Shown piece after piece: positions 1 to 7,864 of a stretch of 22,739 nt of DNA. Position 1 is the first letter of the stretch. Each line of letters opens with the position of its first letter. The stretch covers positions 1 to 22,739 of the forward strand of contig NZ_CALFSA010000206.1 in assembly GCF_937919355.1 (NCBI RefSeq), written 5' to 3'. The notes beneath the pieces were generated by a model. The model had not been told where the DNA came from. It worked only from the letters and a program-made list of their open reading frames with translations, and did not search any database. The stretch comes from an uncultured Methanofollis sp. Its GTDB lineage: Archaea > Halobacteriota > Methanomicrobia > Methanomicrobiales > Methanofollaceae. The translations under genes and the position numbers were made by a program.

Positions 1-170
1 CTCTCAGGGGATCTTTGACGTCTTATATTCTCCAGTTCACTGGCGCTCGCCACCCCCTCAGGATTCTTTCGGGATATTTCGATATCGAGGAGCGAGACAG
101 GAGAAAAGGGCACGACCCAGAATTTCTGCGCACAAACCTTCCTGCCCTTCCCGGACAGAAGGAAAAAAGT
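1..170 (-). other. Unassigned edge region downstream of cmk
   Basis: No gene can be supported here. Reading the minus strand, a T6 tract follows the cmk stop directly and could end transcription. Next comes an imperfect hairpin at 137-162 (CCTTC-TGTCC pairing with GGGCA-GGAAGG, one bulged G, loop GGGAA). Further on are two tight inverted repeats, GGCG/CGCC and CCAG/CTGG, and then a box A-like AATATAAG about 25 nt from the edge. That box A may drive a gene lying outside the window. The cmk reading frame stays open after its stop through to the edge, but it lacks an ATG and a Shine-Dalgarno site, so I do not call it. It could be the start of a truncated neighbour. Confidence 0.35.
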
Positions 171-698
171 TCAGGAATGGAGGGTGGCGATCGCCGCATC
201 AACGATCGCACCGAGGTCCTCGACATTCCAGCGCTCAGAACTGAGCACGATATCATATACCGACAGATCGTTGATGTCTATATTATAATAGCCCAGATAC
301 CGTTTCCGTTCGCATTCCTGCCTTTCCTCAGTATGCGCACGGGCATGTGTCTCGTCCTCGCCGTCCCGCGACGCTATCCTCGTCGTCCGGCATTCCAGCG
401 AGGCGCTCAGCCAGATACGGAGATCCGCATTCGAGACCATCCACCCGGACAACCTCCCCTCCGCGATGATGTTGTCCTCGCCCTCTGCGGTCTCCTTCTG
501 GCGTGCATCGATGAGTTTGTCTACGGCAGCGTCAGACTCTGCAAGTTTTCCGAAATCGGCAATAGACATCCCCCGCTCCTTCGCGAGGGAACGGAACATC
601 TCCCCGGCCGAAATTATCCTCAAACCGTGATGCTCTGCAAGATATTTTGCAAGGGACGTCGTGCCACTCCCCGGCGGCCCGCTGATAGTAATGCGCAT
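171..698 (-). CDS. cmk: Archaeal cytidylate kinase
   Basis: Transfers phosphate from ATP to CMP/dCMP, giving CDP/dCDP in cytosolic pyrimidine salvage and supply. The 175-residue protein starts with a P-loop, GPPGSGTTS (residues 7-15). Threonine stands where many P-loop kinases have lysine, which is usual for archaeal cytidylate kinases, so this is not a defect. A GEMFR segment near residue 32 and the SGWMVSNADLRIWL segment fit the NMP-binding and core parts of the fold. The ATG directly abuts the TAA of the upstream DUF106 gene (TAAATG), so translation is probably coupled. It is the last recognisable gene of the ribosomal-secY unit. Length and sequence match the family well. Confidence 0.93.
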   Translation of the reverse strand: MRITISGPPGSGTTSLAKYLAEHHGLRIISAGEMFRSLAKERGMSIADFGKLAESDAAVDKLIDARQKETAEGEDNIIAEGRLSGWMVSNADLRIWLSASLECRTTRIASRDGEDETHARAHTEERQECERKRYLGYYNIDINDLSVYDIVLSSERWNVEDLGAIVDAAIATLHS

Positions 699-1292
699 TT
701 AGAGCCCTCCAATATTGAGCGCTTTCCTGATCACCTGACTGATTGTCAGGGAACAGATCATGTACCACAGCATCCAGAGAGGGATGAACCAGAGAAGAAT
801 GTCCTGGAAGGTGAGCATCCCGACAAAGGGAAGGACCATCGTCTGGGAGATATGGGGGATACGGTACAGGAGCCAGAAGAAGATCGGCACCGACAGGAGG
901 AGAATATAGGCCATCGGCGTGAACTGCTGCTTCGAGATCTCCATCTGATCCTGCATCATGCGATCCCTCTTCGCCTCCAGTTTCTTCAGTTTTTTCTCGT
1001 CCCCGCCCAGTTGCGCCTCCCGGAACTCCTTCTGGAACTCCCGCATCGTCTCCTGGACACGCTGCATCTTTTCGTAGTCGATCGTATACTTCTGGATCAG
1101 CGACGAATACAGGGCAGTGATCGCGGAGAGGATCATAATCAGCACAAAGAACGGGATCGCTTCCACAAGAGGCCCGAATATCAGGTCCATCGCCCCGCCC
1201 ACGCCGTCCCGCACCTCCGGGATGCCATAGGAGAACATCAGCAGGAGAGTGAACACAATCGCAATCGTGCCGCCATGATCCTTGAGCGCCAT
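699..1292 (-). CDS. DUF106 / EMC3-TMCO1-like membrane protein (Oxa1 superfamily)
   Basis: A 197-residue integral membrane protein of the archaeal DUF106 family. This family is related to eukaryotic EMC3/TMCO1 and to the YidC/Oxa1/Get1 insertases. A hydrophobic segment lies near the N-terminus and a second at about residues 44-63. A charged, coiled-coil-like hairpin rich in K, E, R and Q follows at about 70-120, then two more hydrophobic segments (about 127-145 and 160-185). This is the Oxa1-superfamily layout of membrane helices flanking a cytosolic coiled coil. I chose the ATG at 1292 over a GTG two codons upstream because GAGGTGA sits just before it. Position after secY and adkA is conserved in archaea and suggests a role in membrane protein insertion. 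That role is inferred from the family, not shown here. Confidence 0.85.
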   Translation of the reverse strand: MALKDHGGTIAIVFTLLLMFSYGIPEVRDGVGGAMDLIFGPLVEAIPFFVLIMILSAITALYSSLIQKYTIDYEKMQRVQETMREFQKEFREAQLGGDEKKLKKLEAKRDRMMQDQMEISKQQFTPMAYILLLSVPIFFWLLYRIPHISQTMVLPFVGMLTFQDILLWFIPLWMLWYMICSLTISQVIRKALNIGGL

Positions 1293-1294
1293 TG

Positions 1295-1867
1295 TCACCT
1301 CAGGACAGCAACCATCGCGTCGATGGCGTGGTCAAGGAGGAAGTTCTCGTTCCTCACGATCTGGACCGTGCACCCCGTCATCATCGCATAGGCCGCGGCG
1401 AACGCCCGGTTCATCTGCTGGTGCTCGGCGATGGAACGGCTACCCTCCGCATCACGCTTGCGGCTCTCGTCGCCCATCCTCCGCAGGAGGATCTGGTCCT
1501 CGTCAGTCTCGACAAGCACGATAGTGTTGGGATGAAGTTCGGTGAGCACCCACTCGGGCAGGCCCGGAAGATATCCGGCCGGAGTCTTCACCGAGGCGTG
1601 GGTATCGATGATAATATTCCCTTCCATCGTGCCGATACGTTGCGCGGCAAGTTTCTGCAGTTTCTTCTGGATATCCTTGTCAAGGGTCCGCATCTGGTCG
1701 CGGTCCTCGACAAAACCCTCGGACTTCGCCGTCTCAAACATGCAGGTGCCAAAATTAACAGCCTTGTAGGGGATATTCTCCTCTACAAGGCGCTTCATTG
1801 AAGCATCAATAACCGTGGTCTTCCCGACGCCGGGAACCCCGGTAATCACAACTCTCTTTCCAGACAT
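1295..1867 (-). CDS. adkA: Archaeal adenylate kinase (AdkA)
   Basis: Interconverts ATP + AMP and 2 ADP in the cytosol. The 190-residue protein has a P-loop GVPGVGKTT at residues 10-18. It lacks the zinc/lid domain of bacterial Adk, as expected of the short archaeal AdkA type, which is normally trimeric and about 190 residues. The IIIDTHASVKTPAGYLPGLP stretch, near residues 86-105, is typical of archaeal AdkA. The ATG follows the secY TAA with no spacing (TAAATG), so the Shine-Dalgarno site must lie within secY and coupling is likely. Location between secY and DUF106 is the standard archaeal arrangement. Confidence 0.95.
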   Translation of the reverse strand: MSGKRVVITGVPGVGKTTVIDASMKRLVEENIPYKAVNFGTCMFETAKSEGFVEDRDQMRTLDKDIQKKLQKLAAQRIGTMEGNIIIDTHASVKTPAGYLPGLPEWVLTELHPNTIVLVETDEDQILLRRMGDESRKRDAEGSRSIAEHQQMNRAFAAAYAMMTGCTVQIVRNENFLLDHAIDAMVAVLR

Positions 1868-3307
1868 TTACTCTCTCCCGAAGAACTGGCGCATGAACGG
1901 ATACATCTCCATGATCTGTTCGCTTGCGACCTGTTCGTAGAGGCGGTAGGTGATGCTCACCGTCAGCAGCAGTCCCGTACCACTCACTGCGCCGATCACA
2001 CCAAAGAGGTTTGCAAATACACTCAGGAGGCCGACCATCACACCACCAATGACCGTTACACGCGGGATATAGCGGTCGAGGTAGCGCTCCAGCACCTGGG
2101 TGTTCCGGCGGTATCCCGGGATCTGCATCCCCGACATCTGGATCTGGCGCGCCACATGACTCGAATCGAGACCGGCCGTCTTGACCCAGAACAGGGCGAA
2201 GATCGCACCGCCGATGATCATGACCGTCGTATCGATCCCGAGACGGAGGAGCACCTCCCAGGGAGCATGAGTGATACCATACGACTCCACCCACCACATC
2301 CAGTCCTGCGGACCGTTCACCGGGGCGAGGAAGTACATCAGCCCACTTGCCGGGGTCTGGCCATCAAACGTCCCGAGGATTGTGATCCCGATATTGGAGA
2401 GGAACATGCCGAACATCTGGACGTTCGCCTGAAGCACACGGACCAGGATCATCGGCAGGACACTAGCGTAGATGAGTTTCACCGGGAAACGAGCACGGGC
2501 ACCCCTGACACGGGCATGGGCGAGCGGGATCTCGATCCGTGTCGACTCCACATAGACAACGATGAGGAAGATACCGATCGTCGTCAGGAAGGCGAGCATG
2601 TCAGTCCCGAAGTACTGGAGATAGTTCCCGCCGGAAAGACCGATGGCAAAGAGCCGCGGGAAGAAACCTACCGGATAGGGGTCAGATACCGCTTCCCAGT
2701 TGAGGAAGCCATTGATCAGGCTCTGCGAGATCCCGGCGACGATGAAGAGACCGACACCAGAACCAAGGCCCCACTTCGTGACCACCTCGTCCATGAGGAA
2801 GACCAGGACACCACCGAGACAGATCTGGAGGAATATCAGGAACGAAACCGCAAACATGTTCCCCCCGAAGAGCGCCTGCGCTATTTCAGGATCCGGGCGC
2901 ATAAACCCGCCAAAGAGGTTCGGCGCAGCTTCGAGGATGATCATGACAAAGATGAGCAGCTTCTGGAGCCCCATGTACATGACCTGTCCACGTGCTTCAG
3001 AGGTATCGATCTTGATAAGGTCGGCACCCCTGAGCAACTGGAGCACGATGGACGCCGTGACGATTGGCCCGATACCAAGGTGCACAATCGACCCGCTTTC
3101 ACCGGCAAGAAGGGCACGGAAATACAGGAACGCATCCTGCGAAGAGGGGTCGAGGCCGAAGACAGGTATGTTTGTCAGGAAAAAGTACAGCAGCAAGATC
3201 GCAACTGTCCACAACATCTTGTTCTTGAAGTGGACATGACCCTCTGGAGACTTCACCGCAGGCATTGCTGCAAGCAAAGGCTCCATTCTATCCAGCAGAT
3301 TCCCCAT
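1868..3307 (-). CDS. secY: Protein translocase subunit SecY
   Basis: Pore-forming subunit of the archaeal Sec translocon (SecYE-beta), which exports and inserts proteins across the cytoplasmic membrane. The 479-residue protein has about ten hydrophobic segments. The first runs through WTVAILLLYFFLTNIPVFGL. The cytosolic loop before the C-terminal helices carries the basic YRRNTQVLERYLDRYIPR stretch. The archaeal hallmark, lack of the bacterial SecA-dependent features, is typical at this length. I chose the ATG at 3307 rather than an upstream start at 3334 because a GGTG Shine-Dalgarno site lies 7 nt before it and the protein then begins MGNLLDRMEPLLAAMP like its relatives. It follows rpl15 after 23 bp, the largest gap inside the cluster. 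Confidence 0.96.
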   Translation of the reverse strand: MGNLLDRMEPLLAAMPAVKSPEGHVHFKNKMLWTVAILLLYFFLTNIPVFGLDPSSQDAFLYFRALLAGESGSIVHLGIGPIVTASIVLQLLRGADLIKIDTSEARGQVMYMGLQKLLIFVMIILEAAPNLFGGFMRPDPEIAQALFGGNMFAVSFLIFLQICLGGVLVFLMDEVVTKWGLGSGVGLFIVAGISQSLINGFLNWEAVSDPYPVGFFPRLFAIGLSGGNYLQYFGTDMLAFLTTIGIFLIVVYVESTRIEIPLAHARVRGARARFPVKLIYASVLPMILVRVLQANVQMFGMFLSNIGITILGTFDGQTPASGLMYFLAPVNGPQDWMWWVESYGITHAPWEVLLRLGIDTTVMIIGGAIFALFWVKTAGLDSSHVARQIQMSGMQIPGYRRNTQVLERYLDRYIPRVTVIGGVMVGLLSVFANLFGVIGAVSGTGLLLTVSITYRLYEQVASEQIMEMYPFMRQFFGRE

Positions 3308-3330
3308 GGTTACACCAAAAAATGAGGGGC

Positions 3331-3756
3331 TCACTCGGTCAGAGCCTGACCGCCAGCCGCCTCAATCTTTTCTTTTGCCTGTGCGGAAAACGCCAGTGCC
3401 GTCAGTTTCAGGGCATGGGTAACCTGTCCGCCGCCGAGCACCTTCTCGACACCGAGGTCACAGAGGTCGATCGCGATAAGATCGCCTTCCTGCTCGGCAA
3501 GGCCGGCCTGGACGAGGAACTCGGCCACCTGGTCGACCTCCCCGACGTCCAGAACCTCAACCTCCTCCCGTATCTGGTTCGCAAAGCCGTTCTTGCCGTT
3601 GTGAACCTGACCAGCAAGGAGGAAGTGGCTCCAGCGGTGGTCCCTGTGTCCTGCCCGGCCCCTGCCGCCGCGGTTACCTGCGCCACGACGGTTCTTGTGC
3701 GTGCCGCCGCCGCAGGTCCTGGACCCGCGGAACTTTGAGCGCGTGTTCGTGGGCAT
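3331..3756 (-). CDS. rpl15: Ribosomal protein uL15
   Basis: Large-subunit protein that binds 23S rRNA late in assembly. The 141-residue protein has the characteristic glycine/arginine-rich N-terminal extension (SKFRGSRTCGGG, then repeated NRRGAG/RGG motifs, residues about 7-40). This part threads into rRNA, and a small globular domain with the GGGQVTHALKLTA segment follows. Start chosen at ATG 3756 (MPTNTRSKFRG), because GAGGTGA is suitably placed upstream and the alternative GTG at 3765 overlaps the rpl30 stop. Its closest neighbours are rpl30 and secY, the normal spc order. Confidence 0.95.
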   Translation of the reverse strand: MPTNTRSKFRGSRTCGGGTHKNRRGAGNRGGRGRAGHRDHRWSHFLLAGQVHNGKNGFANQIREEVEVLDVGEVDQVAEFLVQAGLAEQEGDLIAIDLCDLGVEKVLGGGQVTHALKLTALAFSAQAKEKIEAAGGQALTE

Positions 3757-3761
3757 CGCAT

Positions 3762-4223
3762 TCACCTCATCCTGTAGAGGAGGTCATTGATCTCCTCACC
3801 GTAGTTCCCGAGCGCACCGCCCTGCGGGAAGGTGCGCTTGATCGTCTTGAAACCCTTTCTGGGGGGGTGGAGACGGAGGACCGGCTTCAACTCCGGGATG
3901 TCCTGCACCGTCGCCTCGCCCTTGCAGAGGGCAGCCGCAAACTCCTCGATGCTGGCAAACGTCGAGTGCTCCCTGACATACTCGTCGGTGAGCTTCACGT
4001 TCCCGGTCAGGCGTCCGCGGGTCGAGAGGACCGTTGCAACGGTCTTCCCGTCCACCTCGCCATATGCGACATAGTCCTTGACTTTCCGGATCATACCGAG
4101 GTATGCCGGGGTGTCAGGGACGAAGACGCAGTGGTTGATGTGGTGGAGGCGGAGCATCTTCAGGGTGTCCTTGATGTCGCAGCGGGTGTTGACCACGCCG
4201 CGAACCTGCACGACCGCAAACAT
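3762..4223 (-). CDS. rpl30: Ribosomal protein uL30
   Basis: Large-subunit protein of 153 residues. This is the long archaeal/eukaryotic form, against about 60 residues in bacteria. The N-terminus MFAVVQVRG and the segment TLKMLRLHHINHCVFVPDTP are typical of the ferredoxin-like core, and the C-terminal RLHPPRKGFKTIKRTFPQGG extension marks the archaeal/eukaryotic L30/L7 group. Its ATG overlaps the rps5 stop by one base, so translation is probably coupled. Confidence 0.95.
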   Translation of the reverse strand: MFAVVQVRGVVNTRCDIKDTLKMLRLHHINHCVFVPDTPAYLGMIRKVKDYVAYGEVDGKTVATVLSTRGRLTGNVKLTDEYVREHSTFASIEEFAAALCKGEATVQDIPELKPVLRLHPPRKGFKTIKRTFPQGGALGNYGEEINDLLYRMR

Positions 4224-4840
4224 TACTCCGACCCTCCAGTCCTGATCATCGTGGTGGCTTTCAGGGCGTTGAAGGTCGCCTTTGCATAGTTGATGGTCGT
4301 CCGGGTGCTGCCGCTCGAGAACGCCCAGACATCCTTCACGCCTGCAAGGTCAAGAACCTTCTTGCCAATTTCACCGGTCACAAGGCCGATACCCTGCGGC
4401 GCCGGCATCAGGGTGACGCGGACACTGCCCGCTTTGCCCCTGACCTCCATCGGGATGGAGTGAGCGGTGTTGCAGCCGCACTCCCAGCTCCCGCAGCCGC
4501 GGCGGACCTTGATGATATTGGTCTTTGCGTTGTCAATTGCCTTCCGGATTGCATTGCCGACCTGGGCGTCCTTTGCCTGCCCGAAGCCGATGTATCCGTT
4601 GTGGTTCCCGACGATGACCACGGCCCTGAACTTGACACGCCGCCCGGAGTCAGTCATCCTCTGAACCATGGAGATGTCGATGACCTCGTCCTCAAGATCG
4701 GGCAGGAACGCGTCCACGATCTGGTGCTCGCGGATAGGCTTGCCAGTCTCAAGCACCTCGTCGATGCTTGCGATCTCGCCGGCGGCGACCGCCCGACCGA
4801 GGCCGGTCAACGGAACCCAGGGTGCCTCTTCGTACGCCAT
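4223..4840 (-). CDS. rps5: Ribosomal protein uS5
   Basis: Small-subunit protein at the mRNA entry side, involved in decoding accuracy and helicase-like unwinding. The 205 residues comprise a double-stranded-RNA-binding-like N-terminal domain (RRVKFRAVVIVGNHNGYIGFG, about residues 67-87) and the C-terminal S5 domain (GIGLVTGEIGKKVLDLAGVKDVW). Between them lies the archaeal/eukaryotic CGSWECGC cysteine-rich stretch. The start is one base after the rpl18 stop. Confidence 0.96.
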   Translation of the reverse strand: MAYEEAPWVPLTGLGRAVAAGEIASIDEVLETGKPIREHQIVDAFLPDLEDEVIDISMVQRMTDSGRRVKFRAVVIVGNHNGYIGFGQAKDAQVGNAIRKAIDNAKTNIIKVRRGCGSWECGCNTAHSIPMEVRGKAGSVRVTLMPAPQGIGLVTGEIGKKVLDLAGVKDVWAFSSGSTRTTINYAKATFNALKATTMIRTGGSE

Positions 4841-4841
4841 G

Positions 4842-5369
4842 TCACTCCAGCTCCTTCATGATGGCCTTCGCCACTTCTTCAACATTCTCAACAAGATTCC
4901 CGGCCTTTTCAGGGGCGTATTCTGCGATAACCGCACCGCTGGTCCGCTCGTCGTCAGGGAGAATCTCTTCACCGTGCGGAACATCAAATCCGGCCTCGAC
5001 CGCACCCTTCAGGGCGGCAAAGACGCGGGCCCCCTTCTGTGCCCGTGCAAGCCCGATGTCCAGGATCGCCTCATCGTATCCGGCTGCAAGAGCCTTCCTC
5101 GCAAAGAGCATCCCGGTCAGGTACGCCGCCGGAGTGCTTGAGGTCGAGCCCTGGTAGCCCAGCTCGACAAGTTCCTTCGAGTAGGCCGACACAAGAGTCC
5201 GGTCACCCTCAACCTCGGGAACGACGAGCTGAATGATGATCTGGCGGTTGGTCTTGCGGACGACCATACGGGGGGTGTCGGAGAGGAGGAGCTTCAGCCG
5301 CGCGTAGTAGTCGGTCCGGCCCTCCTTCCTCCTGCGGAACGGAACAAAGTACCGTGCTCCGGTCGCCAT
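4842..5369 (-). CDS. rpl18: Ribosomal protein uL18
   Basis: Large-subunit 5S rRNA-binding protein. The 175-residue length matches the archaeal L18 (L5e-like) form. The RRKEGRTDYYARLKLLL N-terminus is characteristic, as is the AAYLTGMLFARKALAAGYDEAILDIGL core near residues 85-110. The lower-conservation acidic C-terminus (EEILPDDERTSG) is also normal. It starts one base after the rpl19e stop and is followed one base later by rps5. Confidence 0.96.
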   Translation of the reverse strand: MATGARYFVPFRRRKEGRTDYYARLKLLLSDTPRMVVRKTNRQIIIQLVVPEVEGDRTLVSAYSKELVELGYQGSTSSTPAAYLTGMLFARKALAAGYDEAILDIGLARAQKGARVFAALKGAVEAGFDVPHGEEILPDDERTSGAVIAEYAPEKAGNLVENVEEVAKAIMKELE

Positions 5370-5370
5370 T

Positions 5371-5823
5371 TTATTCTGTCCTCCCTTTCATCATCTCAAC
5401 ATGGGTCTTCAGGTGCGCCCGGCTCCTGAACTGACCGCCTGCTGCCCGCCGGTACAGTTTCCGGTAGGTGCGACGGTCAACGGTGCCGTTTTCCCGCATC
5501 TCGCGGAGCGATGCCCTGATCGCCCGAATTCTCTGGATCCACTGTCTCTTGGAGGGGGTGCGTGCGTTTGCCGTGCCCTTCCTGTTGCCGTAGCCTTTCT
5601 GGTGGCCGTACGAGCGGTTTGCCGCCCGTGCACGGACCCGGCCGCGGCTGTTGCCTTTGACGGCGGCGGCCCTGACAGCGCCTTCTTCAACGAGTTTCCG
5701 CATCTCCTCACGGGAGATCGCGCCCTCGATGTCGGAGAGGCGGGCGGGGTCAAACCAGACACGGTTAAGGCCGCATTTCAGGACAGCGGCGGCGATCCGC
5801 TTCTGCGCTGAAAGGTCGCTCAT
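5371..5823 (-). CDS. rpl19e: Ribosomal protein eL19
   Basis: Archaeal/eukaryotic-specific large-subunit protein with no bacterial homologue. The 150 residues open with the LSAQKRIAAAVLKCGLNRVWFDP signature and continue into the very basic RGRVRARAANRSYGHQKGYG region (about 59-80). A long basic helix ends the protein. The ATG overlaps the rpl32e stop (ATGA). Confidence 0.96.
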   Translation of the reverse strand: MSDLSAQKRIAAAVLKCGLNRVWFDPARLSDIEGAISREEMRKLVEEGAVRAAAVKGNSRGRVRARAANRSYGHQKGYGNRKGTANARTPSKRQWIQRIRAIRASLREMRENGTVDRRTYRKLYRRAAGGQFRSRAHLKTHVEMMKGRTE

Positions 5824-6260
5824 TCTGCCTTCGCCTCCTCTTCTTCAGGTGCAGGTTCTTCTGCCGGTGCCGGGGTCAGGTCCTTTGCGTTGAGGACCTT
5901 GATACCGGCTTCCATGGCTTTCTGCTGGATCTCTGCACGCTTCTTCATGCCAACACTGCCAGCGATCCTCACGGCTTCGACCGCGGGGTCGACACCTTCG
6001 AGGTCGGCAGGAGTGTAGGCGAGCACTTCATAGAAGCCGCTCGGGTGCATATACCGCACAGCGACCGGTGCATTGTAACCCGCCTGGGGCTGTGCGCCCT
6101 TCGCCCTATACTGCCTCCGCTGCTTGCTGGTGAGGCCGCGAGGTCTTCTCCAGGTGTCCTTCAGCTTTGCTTTAGCGTGAAGGCACTGGCGCTGGAATTT
6201 GCATCCCGTCTTCTGGGAGCGAACGCGGATTAGCCGAATCTTTTCGTCCACCATCTCCAT
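5820..6260 (-). CDS. rpl32e: Ribosomal protein eL32
   Basis: Archaeal/eukaryotic-specific large-subunit protein of about 146 residues. The core TWRRPRGLTSKQRRQYRAKG is the family signature. The C-terminal 20 or so residues are a low-complexity Ala/Pro/Glu tail (PAPAEEPAPEEEEAKAE), an acidic extension on an otherwise basic protein. Three closely spaced starts exist: GTG 6263, ATG 6260 and ATG 6254. I give 6260 because it overlaps the rpl6 stop (TGATG), but 6254 is equally possible. Confidence 0.93.
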   Translation of the reverse strand: MEMVDEKIRLIRVRSQKTGCKFQRQCLHAKAKLKDTWRRPRGLTSKQRRQYRAKGAQPQAGYNAPVAVRYMHPSGFYEVLAYTPADLEGVDPAVEAVRIAGSVGMKKRAEIQQKAMEAGIKVLNAKDLTPAPAEEPAPEEEEAKAE

Positions 6261-6784
6261 CACGCCTTCTGCACAATGTATATTCCGTCCTGGAAGACCC
6301 GCGAGTCACGGTCGCGGACCCTGGTCGCCCGCTCGATCATCGCTGCAGTCGATCCGACGACGTCCTTGTCTATCCCGGTGAGGGTCAGTTCGTCGTTTCC
6401 GACCTTAACAGACACACCCGGGAGGATCTTTGCATATCTCGCCTTCTTCTCACCGAGGAAGTTGTTGACCTCGACGATATCGCCCTTGAGCTTGATCTGG
6501 ATCGGGAAGTGGGAGTAGACCACTTTCATCCTGTACTCATAGCCGCTGATGACTCCGCCGAACATATTCTTGATATGCGCGGTGTGGGTCCCGACCATTG
6601 CAATGATCTGCTTCCGGGTCGATTCGGTGGTGACGACGACCTCGCCGTTCTCGATGACGACGTTGACACCGGGGTAGCGGAAGTCGCGCACAAGTGCGCC
6701 CTTCGCACCCTTCACGGTGAAGACGGTCCCGTCAAGCGTTGCCGTAACCCCGTCCGGGATTGTTACTCTTCTCTCAACAACCAT
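6260..6784 (-). CDS. rpl6: Ribosomal protein uL6
   Basis: Large-subunit protein near the GTPase-associated centre. The 174 residues form two repeated L6 domains. The archaeal form is recognised by RRVTIPDGVTATLDGTVFTVKG at the N-terminus, by the SHFPIQIKLKGDIVEVNNFLGEKKAR segment in the second domain, and by VVGSTAAMIERATRVRDRDSRVFQDGIYI near the end. A GAGGGAT Shine-Dalgarno site precedes the ATG, 10 bp after the rps8 stop. Confidence 0.97.
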   Translation of the reverse strand: MVVERRVTIPDGVTATLDGTVFTVKGAKGALVRDFRYPGVNVVIENGEVVVTTESTRKQIIAMVGTHTAHIKNMFGGVISGYEYRMKVVYSHFPIQIKLKGDIVEVNNFLGEKKARYAKILPGVSVKVGNDELTLTGIDKDVVGSTAAMIERATRVRDRDSRVFQDGIYIVQKA

Positions 6785-6794
6785 CGCCTATCCC

Positions 6795-7187
6795 TCAGTA
6801 CACGAATCCCAGAAGTTCACCGCCGATACCGGCGCTACGGGCCTGCTCGTGTGACATGACGCCCTGGGAGGTCGACATGATCAGGATGCCGAAGCCCTTT
6901 GCCGGGAGGTACTGGCTCTCCCACGCTTCCATCTCTTCGAGGGTCGTGGAGAAGCGGGGGGTGATCGCACCGCACCGGTTGATCCTGCCGACAAGGCCAA
7001 TCCTGAACTGACCGCCGCGGCCGTCCTCGACGTACTCGAACTCACCGATGTAGCCGGACTCCTGCATGATCCCGAGCATGGCACCGAGGAGTTTGCTTGC
7101 GGGCTCGACAATGACTGAGGATCTGCCGCCGTCGCTGGCGTTCTTGATGGCGCTCATCGCATCTGCTATCAAATTCAATCGTGCCAT
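6795..7187 (-). CDS. rps8: Ribosomal protein uS8
   Basis: Small-subunit protein that binds the central domain of 16S rRNA early in assembly. The 130-residue archaeal form has LNLIADAMSAIKNASDGGRSS at the N-terminus and a C-terminal FGILIMSTSQGVMSHEQARSAGIGGELLGFVY typical of S8, in which the STSQGVMSHEQA motif contacts rRNA. The GAGGTGG Shine-Dalgarno site before the ATG overlaps the rps14 stop region. Confidence 0.97.
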   Translation of the reverse strand: MARLNLIADAMSAIKNASDGGRSSVIVEPASKLLGAMLGIMQESGYIGEFEYVEDGRGGQFRIGLVGRINRCGAITPRFSTTLEEMEAWESQYLPAKGFGILIMSTSQGVMSHEQARSAGIGGELLGFVY

Positions 7188-7196
7188 TTTTCCACC

Positions 7197-7355
7197 TCAG
7201 TTCATCTTCTTAAAGCCCATCTTCGACGCCCACTCACGGAAGCACTGCCGGCAGAACATGATGTTGTACCTGCTGACAAGGCCCTGCTTCCGGCCACAGA
7301 TCTGGCACTTGTTTGCGCCGCGTCCGAATTTCTTCTTACTTACCTCGTCTGCCAT
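7197..7355 (-). CDS. rps14: Ribosomal protein uS14, zinc-binding type
   Basis: A 52-codon gene, found by translating the gap between rpl5 and rps8. The protein reads MADEVSKKKFGRGANKCQIC, then GRKQGLVSRYNIMF, then CRQCFREWASKMGFKKMN. Two CxxC pairs (C17/C20 and C35/C38) form the zinc ribbon of the archaeal S14/eukaryotic S29 type. It sits in the head of the small subunit. The ATG overlaps the rpl5 stop by one base (TGATG). Position between rpl5 and rps8 is the universal spc order, which supports the call despite the short length. Confidence 0.97.
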   Translation of the reverse strand: MADEVSKKKFGRGANKCQICGRKQGLVSRYNIMFCRQCFREWASKMGFKKMN

Positions 7356-7864
7356 CACTGCACCTCCATTCCGTAGTGCTCCTGCACAAAGGCCATCGCC
7401 TCTTCGCGGGAGACACGCTGAGCCGACGGGAGCTTACGCGGTGCGATGCGCCTGCGGGCGATCCGGACACCGGGTTTCTCAAGGACAACGTTGACGTCCA
7501 TGCCATAGATGCCGATCTGCGGGTCGTAGGACTGGCCCGGGAAATCGGTGTGCTCTTCGATACCGAAGGAGAAGTTGCCCTCCCTGTCGAAGGCACGGGC
7601 CGAGATCTTCTTCTCGACGATCGCAAAGGCGGTATCGATGAACGTAGCGGCCTTCTTGCCTCTCAGGGTCACTTTCGCACCGGTCGGTGCGCCCTTCCTG
7701 ACACCAAAAGCGGGCTGGGTCATCTTTGCAATGGAGCGGATCGGGCTCCCACCGGTGATCTCCTTGAGGATGTTCTCGCCTTTGACGAGACGGTCACCGC
7801 TCTCGCCGACGCCCATGTGGACGACGACCTTTGCGATGTGAAGTTCCTGCATCGGGTTCGTCAT
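7355..7864 (-). CDS. rpl5: Ribosomal protein uL5
   Basis: Large-subunit protein of the central protuberance that binds 5S rRNA and contacts P-site tRNA. The 169 residues include the family signature IAKVVVHMGVGESGDRL near the N-terminus and TQPAFGVRKGAPTGAKVTLRG (about 49-69). The EEHTDFPGQSYDPQIGIYGMD stretch lies towards the C-terminus. The start overlaps the rps4e stop (TGATG), and its own stop overlaps the rps14 start. Confidence 0.97.
   Translation of the reverse strand: MTNPMQELHIAKVVVHMGVGESGDRLVKGENILKEITGGSPIRSIAKMTQPAFGVRKGAPTGAKVTLRGKKAATFIDTAFAIVEKKISARAFDREGNFSFGIEEHTDFPGQSYDPQIGIYGMDVNVVLEKPGVRIARRRIAPRKLPSAQRVSREEAMAFVQEHYGMEVQ

Noticed and set aside
171..698. Loss of the P-loop lysine in cmk
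   Set aside because: GxGTT in place of GxGKT is normal for archaeal cytidylate kinases, so it is not an inactivating change.
15..1391. 458-residue open frame on the plus strand
   Set aside because: It is fully antisense to cmk and DUF106, both recognised families; its composition is the usual by-product of GC-rich codon bias, with no recognisable domain.
2156..3325. 389-residue plus-strand frame opposite secY
   Set aside because: It is antisense to secY, rich in D, E, R and H as expected of a reversed hydrophobic gene, and has no recognisable domain.
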